5,203 nucleotides of DNA from Leptospira ellisii. GTDB taxonomy: Bacteria > Spirochaetota > Leptospiria > Leptospirales > Leptospiraceae. The notes under the pieces are model-generated. The model was not told where the DNA came from. It made no database searches and saw only the letters and a program-made list of their open reading frames with translations. Positions 1 through 5,203 of this stretch are shown piece by piece (position 1 is the first letter of the stretch; every line of letters starts with the position of its first letter). Position numbers and translations under genes: made by a program. The stretch lies in contig NZ_NPEF01000253.1 of NCBI RefSeq assembly GCF_002811955.1, forward strand, positions 1 to 5,203, given 5' to 3'.

Positions 1-329
1 CCATGGACGGAGTTTCGAGTCGGGATCATATTCTGCAGTTTTTATTCGCCTGCGTACAGTTTATGATCCACGCGTCCAGGATCTGCGAGGATATCATTCT
101 GTATTCCTCTCAGGAATTCGGAATTCTGCGTCTGCCGGATTCGCTGACGACGGGTTCTTCAATCATGCCTCAGAAAAAAAATCCGGATATCGCGGAACTC
201 ATCCGGGGAAAAGCCGGAAGGGTGATCGGAAATTTGAATAACGTTCTCGTTATGCCCAAAACCAGGAAAGCAGATATTGGGAAGCCCGAATCGGTTGCGC
301 CACCTGCAAATGTGTATAACCGGGAATGA
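1..329 (+). pseudogene. argH: argH internal fragment (argininosuccinate lyase, about residues 231-314), inverted relative to its N-terminal part
   Basis: ArgH cleaves argininosuccinate to arginine and fumarate, the last step of cytoplasmic arginine synthesis. This piece enters in mid-gene: bases 1-2 look like the end of a Ser codon, and the ATG at 3 is an internal Met (the family reads S-[ML]-D-x-V-S-x-R-D). It carries the fumarase/aspartase-superfamily signature [12 protein letters not shown] (about 153-188), which holds the catalytic serine, then [20 protein letters not shown]. Family similarity stops abruptly at Met 252-254, where a Leu-Lys-Gly-Leu continuation is expected. The remaining codons to the TGA at 327-329 are only the antisense of the opposing argH fragment. 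It has no start signal, N-terminus or C-terminus of its own. The family assignment is very secure. Whether the break is biological or an assembly artefact cannot be told from the window. Confidence 0.85.
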
Positions 330-795
330 TCACGTCCACGCTCCGCTCCGCCTTTTCGTAAAACGCGCGTCTCAGAGAAACTACGGAATCGAAAATTTCC
401 CTGCCTTGATTGAGTATATAAAGCCGTACGTCCTGGGTGACCTGATCGTTCCGGGAACGGGCCGTGTGGAGTTTTTTTCCGGTTTCCCCGATGAGTTCGG
501 TCAACCTGGATTCGATGTGCATGTGAATGTCTTCCAGTTCCGGTTTGAATTCGAGTTTTCCCTCCTCGATTTCACCGCGAATCTGTGCGAGCGCGCTTTC
601 CAAGCGGGCGCATTCCTCTTGATTCAGAATTCCGATCGAGGTCAACATTCTCGCGTGTGCGATACTTCCCTGGATGTCTTCCTTATAGAGTTTATGATCG
701 AAGGAAACCGATTCTCCTATTTTTTCCAGAACCGAAGAGGCTTTTTCCTGAAACCTTCCGCCCCAGAGTTTTTTTTCGTTTTGTGTCATTTCCAT
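250..795 (-). pseudogene. argH: argH N-terminal fragment (argininosuccinate lyase residues 1-181), truncated by an inversion junction
   Basis: This is the N-terminal 181 residues of a protein normally about 460-470 residues long. Visible landmarks are LWGGRF (residues 10-15), the substrate-loop motif [10 protein letters not shown] (109-118), and PGYTHLQ (158-164), whose His162 matches the catalytic His of the family. Similarity ends at SWFWA (177-181), followed at once by a TAA (250-252) supplied by the inverted fragment, so the active-site serine region and C-terminal domain are missing in this frame. I chose ATG 795; ATG 789 (MTQNEKK...) is an equally reasonable start. The ATG lies 8 bases after the stop of the upstream heme-binding gene. 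The nearest AAGG (812-815) sits inside that gene and is rather far away, so translational coupling is plausible. The fragment alone should be inactive, because active sites of this tetramer combine residues from three conserved regions. Confidence 0.87.
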
Positions 796-803
796 AAAAC
801 CGT

Positions 804-1244
804 TTATTTTTCCTTCTGATACTCTTCGTTTACGGAGGAGACCCATTCCCTGAGAACTTCCAAATCTTCTTCGGACAACTTCGCCTCCGGATGTAAAAAC
901 AGATAATCCCGCAACGGCATCTCTCCCTCTTCCAAGGTTTCCAAAACGGAATCCGCTTGGGAGGCGCGGTCCTTTCGATTCAAGGACCGCCACTGCGAAA
1001 AATTCAACTCGGACTTTCCCTCTTCCACGTGATGATACAGATAAACGTTCACCGGGAACAATTTAGTATACCAAGGCCAAGCCGTCAGATCGGAATGACA
1101 ATCGTAACAGGATCTTCTCAATATTTTTTTGACTTCTTCGGGAGCTTCGATCTCGCCCGAGTTGTCGCCGGTAGGAACCGAAAACGGAAAAAATTGAAGC
1201 AGCACAAACACGGTTAAGACAAGGATCGCAAGTTTCTTTTTCAT
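804..1244 (-). CDS. exported heme-binding domain (CxxCH) protein
   Basis: This 146-residue protein opens with MKKK and a hydrophobic stretch to about residue 23, a probable signal peptide or N-terminal anchor, so the rest should be periplasmic. A single c-type heme motif, CYDCH, lies at residues 46-50 in the context [16 protein letters not shown]. It is followed by [15 protein letters not shown] (71-85) and GEMP...LHPEAKLS (107-124). This order is typical of the small Haem_bd domain family (PF14376-like), in which one heme would be attached through the two Cys residues with His as a ligand. Met109 or a nearby His could be the second ligand (inference). The physiological role of the family is poorly defined; electron transfer or redox sensing is possible. 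The ribosome site before ATG 1242-1244 is weak. The stop (804-806) is 8 bases from the argH start, so the two genes are probably co-transcribed. Confidence 0.85.
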   Translation of the reverse strand: MKKKLAILVLTVFVLLQFFPFSVPTGDNSGEIEAPEEVKKILRRSCYDCHSDLTAWPWYTKLFPVNVYLYHHVEEGKSELNFSQWRSLNRKDRASQADSVLETLEEGEMPLRDYLFLHPEAKLSEEDLEVLREWVSSVNEEYQKEK

Positions 1245-1354
<110 letters not shown>

Positions 1355-1825
1355 ATGCCTGACTTATTTTCCAACCTACCCGTCACCCTTTGGATCGGAG
1401 GAGGCGTTTCGCTGATTCTTGCGGAATTTTTTATTCCGGGAACCTTCGTCGCTTTCTTGGGTACCGCGGGAATTCTTACGGGAATCTTGGTTTATTTTTT
1501 CGACTTCGCTTTGGGATGGCAACTCGGTATTTGGGCCATCCTTTCCACGGTTTTGATCTACGCGGGAAGTCAGACGATCCGGAAAATTTTTCCCGCCCAG
1601 TCAGAACGTAAAATTCCCGAAGAGGATCAGATCGGAAGATTGGTTCCCGTGATCAAGGACGTTCTCGTCGAACGCAAGGGAGGAAGGATTCTGTTTCAAG
1701 GAGTGGAATGGGACGCGATTTCGAAAAAGACGCGTATTCCCCAAGGGAACAAGGCCAGGATCCTCGGCAGAGACAATCTGACCTTCGTCGTGGAACCTTT
1801 GGATATTCCCGAAGAACCGATCTAA
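1355..1825 (+). CDS. NfeD family membrane protein (short type)
   Basis: This 156-residue protein has three hydrophobic segments (about residues 9-26, 30-50 and 52-77) and then a soluble C-terminal domain (about 91-150). The pattern IGRLVPVIKD...GGRILFQGVEWDA...KTRIPQGNKARILGRDNLTFVVEP matches the OB-fold domain of NfeD proteins, including the conserved Gly-Val-Glu-Trp-Asp-Ala stretch. The length and absence of a ClpP-like protease domain make it the short NfeD form. In other bacteria this form is encoded beside SPFH proteins and thought to work with them in membrane microdomains. That fits here: the next gene starts 25 bases downstream. I chose ATG 1355, which has an upstream GGGAG. An in-frame TTG at 1301 would add 18 unlike-NfeD residues and lacks a ribosome site. 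Family call firm; function in this organism inferred. Confidence 0.88.
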   Translation: MPDLFSNLPVTLWIGGGVSLILAEFFIPGTFVAFLGTAGILTGILVYFFDFALGWQLGIWAILSTVLIYAGSQTIRKIFPAQSERKIPEEDQIGRLVPVIKDVLVERKGGRILFQGVEWDAISKKTRIPQGNKARILGRDNLTFVVEPLDIPEEPI

Positions 1826-1850
1826 TGCAAAAAATAAAAAGGAGAGTTTC

Positions 1851-2789
1851 ATGTCCGCAGGATTTTTATTCACGTTATTTTTCATAGCGTTGATCTACCT
1901 GATTCGTAAGACGTTCATCATCGTTCCGCAGCAGTATTGTTATGTGGTGGAACGCGTAGGAGTGTTCAAAGGCGCGCTGGAGGCCGGATTCCATTTTCTT
2001 TGGCCGGTGATCGAGGTCGTCAAATACAGACAAAACCTGAAGGAGATCGCGATCGACATTCCGCCACAGATGTGTATCACCAAGGACAACGTATCCATCG
2101 CCGTGGACGGTATTCTGTATCTCCGCGTCGTGGACGCATACAAGGCCTCCTATGCGATCGAAAATTTCATGCTCGCCACGCAGCAGCTCGCACAAACCAC
2201 TCTGCGTTCCGAAATCGGAAAACTGATCTTGGATCAAACGTTCGCGGAACGGGACGACATCAATTCCCACGTTGTGCGCGCTTTGGACGAAGCCACCGAT
2301 CCCTGGGGAATCAAGGTGACCCGATACGAGATCAAAAACATTTCCCCTCCCAAGGAGATCCTCCACGAAATGGAGGAACAGGTGAAGGCTGAACGCGTGA
2401 AACGGGCCGAGATTACGATTTCCGAAGGGGAAAAAATCTCCCGGATCAACCGCTCCGTCGGAGAACGCGAGGAAGCGATCAACATTTCCGAAGGGGAAAA
2501 AATCAAAAAGATCAACGAGGCGGACGGAAAGGCGCTGGAAATCCAGTTGATCGCCGCGGCAAAAGCCAAAGGAATCCAGATGATTTCGGAATCGATCTCC
2601 AGAGAAGGAGGATCCGACGCGGTCAATCTGCAAATCACGGAGGATTATCTTACGGGACTCGGAGGAATTTTGAGCGATTCCAAAACCACGATCCTTCCGG
2701 CGGAACTCGCAAACATCGCGGGAGTGTTCGAAGGGCTTTCCAAAATCACCGGAAAACTTCCGGATTTGAAAACGGACAAAGAGGCTTAA
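1851..2789 (+). CDS. SPFH domain protein, stomatin/paraslipin type (first of tandem pair)
   Basis: This 312-residue protein has one N-terminal membrane segment (about 4-18) followed by the SPFH/Band 7 domain (about 22-185). Landmarks are VPQQYCYVVERVGVFKGALEAGFHFLWP (25-52), PPQMCITKDNV (71-81), VDGILYLRVVD (85-95), QLAQTTLRSEIG (112-123) and PWGIKVTRYEIKNISPP (151-167). A charged Ala/Glu/Lys-rich helical region (about 170-250) follows, with two 22-residue repeats starting ISEGEK (190 and 212), then a C-terminal segment with LPAELANIAG. This matches the SLP-2/paraslipin branch (QmcA-like). Such proteins form large membrane-attached oligomeric rings that organise microdomains and often regulate FtsH-type proteolysis. 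A strong AAAAGGAGA site (about 1837-1845) precedes ATG 1851 by a good spacing. It follows the NfeD gene and is followed after 3 bases by a paralogue. Confidence 0.93.
   Translation: MSAGFLFTLFFIALIYLIRKTFIIVPQQYCYVVERVGVFKGALEAGFHFLWPVIEVVKYRQNLKEIAIDIPPQMCITKDNVSIAVDGILYLRVVDAYKASYAIENFMLATQQLAQTTLRSEIGKLILDQTFAERDDINSHVVRALDEATDPWGIKVTRYEIKNISPPKEILHEMEEQVKAERVKRAEITISEGEKISRINRSVGEREEAINISEGEKIKKINEADGKALEIQLIAAAKAKGIQMISESISREGGSDAVNLQITEDYLTGLGGILSDSKTTILPAELANIAGVFEGLSKITGKLPDLKTDKEA
2418..2549 (+). repeat. two tandem 66-bp units encoding 22-residue helical repeats in the first SPFH gene
   Basis: Units 2418-2483 and 2484-2549 each begin with the same 21 bases (2418-2438 and 2484-2504, encoding ISEGEKI) and then diverge, though the codons ATC-AAC recur in register. 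At protein level both units read ISEGEK-I-x-x-IN followed by a charged tail. The paralogous downstream gene keeps the same 22-residue period (SEG motifs at residues 197 and 219, about 3381 and 3447), with more changes. The repeat lies in the predicted helical arm after the SPFH domain. Confidence 0.75.
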
Positions 2790-2792
2790 AAC

Positions 2793-3725
2793 ATGGAATC
2801 GATTCAAAACATTTTCGTCACCGCGTTCTGGACCCTGTTCGGAATTTACTTCGCCTACAAACTCTACCGTTCGATCCGGATCGTTTCCGCGCAGGATTGT
2901 ATCGTCGTGGAAAAGTTCGGAAAATACAGCAGAACCTTACACGCCGGTCTGCATCTTCTCTGGCCCTTCATCGAAAAGGACGCGTATTACCATACCTTAA
3001 AGGAACAGGCGACCGACGTTCCTCCGCAGACCTGTATCACGAAGGACAACGTAAAGGTGGAAATGGACGGAATCCTCTACCTCAAGGTTTTGGATCCGCA
3101 CAAGGCGAGTTACGGAATCAACGATTATCAATTCGCGGCTTCCCAATTGGCGCAGACGACGATGCGTGCGATCATCGGAACCATGGACTTGGACGTGACG
3201 TTCGAAACGAGGGACGCCATCAACAGCAAAATTCTGGAGGTTCTGGATCAGGCCGCGGAACCATGGGGAATCAAGGTGAACCGATACGAGATCGTAAACA
3301 TAACTCCTCCGAAATCGATCCTGGAAGCGATGGAAAAGGAGAAGAAGGCCCAGATCTCCAAAAAGGCGCAGATTTCCCTATCCGAAGGGGACCGTGACGC
3401 AAAGATCAACCGCTCCCTCGGATTTAAAGAGGAAGCGATCAATAAGTCGGAAGGGGAAAAACAAAGGCGGATCAATGAGGCCGAAGGCGCCGCCAAGGAG
3501 GTGGAAGCCATCGCCGTCGCCACCGCCAAGGGAATCGAACTTCTCGCGCAATCGATCAACACAAAGGGAGGAAAGGAAGCCGTCAAACTTAGGATCGGTC
3601 AAAAGTTCATCAAAGAATTCGAAAAGATATCCAACCAAAAGACGGACATCGTATTGCCGCTCAACTTGGCGAATTTCAAATCCATCCTAAAATCCGTGTT
3701 GGGGGCCTCCGATTCCAAAAATTAG
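2793..3725 (+). CDS. SPFH domain protein, stomatin/paraslipin type (second of tandem pair)
   Basis: This 310-residue paralogue of the preceding gene has a membrane segment at about 8-30. The SPFH domain spans about 31-190, with VVEKFGKYSRTLHAGLHLLWPFIE (38-61), PPQTCITKDNV (77-87), MDGILYLKVLD (91-101), QLAQTTMRAIIGTMDLD (118-134) and PWGIKVNRYEIVNITPP (157-173). A helical charged region with SEGD/SEGE repeats (197-235) follows. Many blocks are identical or nearly so to the first gene; for example 3261-3300 aligns with 2301-2340 at an exact 960-base offset. The start lies 3 bases after the previous TAA, with an AAAGAGG-like site inside that gene's end, so translation is probably coupled. Divergence is strongest in the N-terminus, the helical arm and the C-terminus, which suggests specialised partners rather than a recent duplication. 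A shared hetero-oligomer is inferred, not shown. Confidence 0.93.
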   Translation: MESIQNIFVTAFWTLFGIYFAYKLYRSIRIVSAQDCIVVEKFGKYSRTLHAGLHLLWPFIEKDAYYHTLKEQATDVPPQTCITKDNVKVEMDGILYLKVLDPHKASYGINDYQFAASQLAQTTMRAIIGTMDLDVTFETRDAINSKILEVLDQAAEPWGIKVNRYEIVNITPPKSILEAMEKEKKAQISKKAQISLSEGDRDAKINRSLGFKEEAINKSEGEKQRRINEAEGAAKEVEAIAVATAKGIELLAQSINTKGGKEAVKLRIGQKFIKEFEKISNQKTDIVLPLNLANFKSILKSVLGASDSKN

Positions 3726-3742
3726 AATCGAATTCTAATTTT
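3718..3742 (+). terminator. AT-rich hairpin at the end of the nfeD/SPFH operon
   Basis: A perfect 11-bp stem pairs 3718-3728 with 3732-3742 around a 3-base CGA loop. It overlaps the last codon and the TAG stop (3723-3725) of the second SPFH gene and ends in TTTT. The stem is mostly A/T, so it would be a weak intrinsic terminator, or it may protect the mRNA 3' end. Position and symmetry are clear; function is inferred. Confidence 0.5.
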
Positions 3743-3763
3743 CGAATATAAGAATTTGGTCAA

Positions 3764-3782
3764 GAACCTTCGATCGAGGTTC
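3764..3782. repeat. short inverted repeat between the convergent operons
   Basis: GAACCT (3764-3769) pairs with AGGTTC (3777-3782) around a 7-base loop that itself contains the palindrome CGATCG. No T run follows on the + strand. On the - strand it lies just beyond the fliN terminator. It may be a secondary transcription-stop element or chance. Confidence 0.35.
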
Positions 3783-3783
3783 G

Positions 3784-3817
3784 AAAAACGGAAAAACCGG
3801 AGCGGAGACGCTCCGGT
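3784..3817 (-). terminator. intrinsic terminator of fliN
   Basis: On the - strand a 9-bp G/C-rich stem (3809-3817 with 3796-3804, ACCGGAGCG / CGCTCCGGT) closes a 4-base loop (3805-3808). It is followed at once by TTTTT and, a few bases later, a second T run (down to 3784). It begins 6 bases after the fliN stop codon. This is a textbook rho-independent terminator for leftward transcription. The + strand side has no T run, so it is not bidirectional. Confidence 0.85.
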
Positions 3818-3823
3818 ACCAAT

Positions 3824-4342
3824 TTATAATCTTCTGATTTGTTCCACGATTTCGGTGATTTGAATCCCGTAAAAATCGTCCATGGCGACCAGCTTGCCTC
3901 TTCCCACCAAACGCCCGTTCGCGAGAATATCCAGATCGTCGCCCACGTTTTTGTCCAATTCGACCACGGTCCCCTCGTTGAGACCGTTGACGTCCTTGAT
4001 GAACATATTCGTCCTGCCCAACTCCACGGTAAGGGCCAGGTTTACGTCCATCAAAAGATTCAAATTCGTGGATTGGGAAGGCGCCGATTGTCTGGAAGAA
4101 GGTCTGGGAGGAGCGGCGGCCGGTGTGGGAGAAGGCCCGAGGGCCGCGGAAATATCCGCAAACGAAGGGGAATCGGAAGATGAAGCCGCCCCGCCTCCGC
4201 CGCCGGATTCTCCGCCCAAAAGGGAGTCCAATTCTCCGCTGAGATTAAAATCGGATCCGCCTCCGGCTCCTGCGGGAGCTTCCCCGCCTCCGCCCGTCAA
4301 AAGAGCGTCTATATCTTCCTGTGAGAGCGAACCTTCACCCAT
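3824..4342 (-). CDS. fliN: flagellar motor switch protein FliN
   Basis: FliN forms the lower part of the flagellar C-ring, where it helps set rotation direction and docks the export apparatus. Of 172 residues, about 96-170 form the SpoA/FliN domain: LLMDVNLALTVELGRTNMFIKDVNGLNEGTVVELDK, then DDLDILANGRLVGRGKLVAMDDFYGIQITEI, closely following other FliN proteins. The N-terminus (LSQEDIDALLTGG, residues 6-18) resembles the CheY-P-binding segment of FliM and FliY, and a degenerate second copy (LSGELDSLLGG) lies at 34-44. A low-complexity Gly/Ala/Ser/Pro linker fills about 18-90, making the protein longer than enteric FliN (about 137 residues). ATG 4340-4342 is preceded by AGGAG (4351-4355) at 8 bases. 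It is transcribed alone as far as the window shows, is convergent with the SPFH operon, and ends at an intrinsic terminator. Confidence 0.95.
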   Translation of the reverse strand: MGEGSLSQEDIDALLTGGGGEAPAGAGGGSDFNLSGELDSLLGGESGGGGGAASSSDSPSFADISAALGPSPTPAAAPPRPSSRQSAPSQSTNLNLLMDVNLALTVELGRTNMFIKDVNGLNEGTVVELDKNVGDDLDILANGRLVGRGKLVAMDDFYGIQITEIVEQIRRL

Positions 4343-4437
4343 TTTTCCAACTCCTAAACGAATCCGATAGTAAAGAAATCGACAGAATCCAAGATTCCTA
4401 CAAGAGTATTTTCACGGTTTATCGAGGTAATACACGT
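4343..4437. promoter_or_regulatory. divergent spacer between fliN and the AAA ATPase gene
   Basis: If the ATPase starts at TTG 4438, these 95 bases must hold the start signals for both genes. Visible are the fliN ribosome site (AGGAG, 4351-4355, - strand) and a GAGGT ribosome site (4424-4428, + strand). On the - strand a TTGGAT-like hexamer upstream of TACTAT gives a short-spaced, weak promoter candidate; I see no sigma-28-like TAAA/GCCGATAA pair. The sequence also reads openly in the ATPase frame, so it may be partly coding. Confidence 0.3.
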
Positions 4438-5157
4438 TTGAATTCCGCTTCCCAACCAGAATCTCCCGAAGATCCCTCCCTCCACGAGGTGGACTTTACC
4501 AAGACGAAAAGTTTTCTTCATTCCGAATTGAGCGCTGCCGGTTTTTCCTCCGGAGATTTGCCGGAAGTAAGCTCGGAAAAAAAGGATCTCAAAATCGAGT
4601 TTTCGGTTTCTTCCATTTCCAAGAGCGCCTTGTTGGATTGTCTGCAGATCCTAAAAAATCATATCGAAAATCTGAGGATTCACACCTTCGAACCCGGATA
4701 TTATTGTATCCAAGCCCTCAATGAGAATCTTTTCGAAACCAAAAACCTTCTGGATACGATCCGGTTTCGATTCTATTCCGGGAGAACGAAAAATCGAGTC
4801 GAAATCACCAAAAAGGGGGATTTTACCCGACAGGAATTGTTCGCGACCGTTTCCCTTTTCAAATTCCTCAAATCCGGAAACTCCGCCGAAATCGTAAAAC
4901 CCGAGGAACTTTTGACTTCTCTGGGGGTGGAAGTATTTCAGCCCGCCGAAGCGCAAAAACAGGGAAAGGCGATGACCTTCGAACACGTCGCCGGTTACGA
5001 CGGGGTCAAACAGCAGATTTTGGAATCCATCATCCATCCTCTGAAAAACCCCGATCTTCTTTCCGAAATCTCCAAACTCACCCGTAAGTTTCCGAGCGAT
5101 ACAAGACCCCGAGCCGTTCTTTTCGAAGGCGATCCGGGTTCGTTCATTCGCGGTTAG
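4438..5157 (+). pseudogene. AAA+ ATPase gene cut within Walker A (N-terminal part only)
   Basis: The reading frame gives about 200 residues of N-terminal region I do not recognise. It is rich in Lys, Glu and Phe, with no membrane segment. After it comes the entry to a classical AAA+ module: TFEHVAGYDGVKQQILESIIHPLKNPDLL, then RPRAVLFEGDPG, the first half of Walker A (normally GxPGTGKT). After GDPG (5128-5139) the frame reads SFIRG and stops at TAG 5155-5157. The P-loop Lys, Walker B, sensor residues and arginine finger are therefore all absent. The cut comes at about 5139-5142. I chose TTG 4438, which has GAGGT 9 bases upstream and does not overlap fliN. A GTG at 4321 is in frame and would add 39 plausible residues, but would overlap the fliN start by 22 bases and lacks a ribosome site. 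An intact version would probably be a protein-remodelling ATPase; the substrate is unknown. Confidence 0.75.
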
Positions 5158-5203
5158 GTGAAGGGCATATGTCTCAAGGACCTTGCTCCTTTCCCCCACA
5201 TCG
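5140..5203. other. unidentified DNA joined to the broken AAA gene
   Basis: From about 5140 the sequence no longer continues the AAA module in any + frame. On the - strand one frame is open through the whole stretch (reading V-G-E-R-S-K-V-L-E-T-Y and onward) and another gives a short Met-initiated peptide of 15 codons. It contains a small AAGGA/TCCTT inverted repeat near 5178-5193. It could be the edge of an insertion sequence or another genomic locus joined here. No transposase motif or terminal repeat can be recognised in so short a piece. Confidence 0.4.

Noticed and set aside
277..819. 180-codon + strand frame across the argH N-terminal region
   Set aside because: It is antisense to the clearly recognisable ArgH N-terminus and shows no independent motifs. 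It spans the junction only by chance.
795..993. N-terminal extension of the argH fragment to 993
   Set aside because: The extra residues overlap the heme-binding gene on the same strand in another frame and do not resemble ArgH. ArgH homology begins at the ATG codons at 789/795.
1875..2807. Long open frame (310 codons) antisense to the first SPFH gene
   Set aside because: It mirrors the real gene almost exactly, has no ribosome site, and its product is a compositionally odd mix rich in Phe, Arg and Asp. The + strand gene has clear domain matches, so this is a codon-bias shadow.
4150..4335. GC-rich low-complexity stretch, considered as a repeat array
   Set aside because: It is the coding sequence of FliN's Gly/Ala/Ser/Pro linker. 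The bases do not form regular units and there are no spacers as in a CRISPR.
3882..4370. 162-codon + strand frame opposite fliN, with a Pro-rich segment
   Set aside because: The Pro/Ser-rich product is the antisense of fliN's Gly/Ala/Ser linker. It has no family features, and fliN itself is certain.
4651..5199. 182-codon - strand frame running from the unknown tail into the AAA gene
   Set aside because: Most of it is antisense to the ATPase. Only the first ~20 codons lie in the unknown tail, too little to support a gene.

Overview
The window is bacterial and most likely from a spirochete of the genus Leptospira or a close relative. The reasons are a FliN-type flagellar switch protein with a long Gly/Ala/Ser linker, an AAA ATPase with a novel-looking N-terminal region, and the general style of the proteins. 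Base composition is roughly half G+C by eye, high for that genus, so the genus call is an inference. The middle of the window is ordinary, well-packed coding DNA. Both ends carry broken genes.

Left part (1-1244). The first ~254 bases encode, on the + strand, an internal piece of argininosuccinate lyase (ArgH, about residues 231-314) containing the catalytic-serine signature. It is joined head-on at about 252-256 to the N-terminal 181 residues of ArgH on the - strand. One argH gene is therefore split into two opposed fragments, as a short inversion inside the gene (about 400 bp) or a chimeric join would leave it. Directly upstream of argH on the - strand is a small exported CxxCH heme-binding-domain protein, probably in the same operon.

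Centre (1355-3725, + strand). An NfeD-family membrane protein is followed by two tandem paralogous SPFH proteins of the stomatin/paraslipin type. NfeD plus SPFH is a recurrent bacterial membrane-microdomain pairing. Here the SPFH partner is duplicated, which suggests a hetero-oligomeric scaffold reminiscent of HflK/HflC. The operon ends in an AT-rich hairpin that overlaps the last stop codon.

Right part (3726-5203). fliN lies on the - strand, convergent with the SPFH operon and closed by a strong intrinsic terminator. Its protein has an N-terminal motif of the kind used by FliM/FliY to bind CheY-P. Divergent from fliN is the N-terminal part of an AAA+ ATPase. Homology stops after the first four residues of the Walker A loop (GDPG), and about 64 bases of unrelated DNA follow.

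I see no CRISPR array, RNA gene, identifiable transposase or defence system. The main observations are the two breakpoints, the duplicated SPFH pair and the composite FliN N-terminus.
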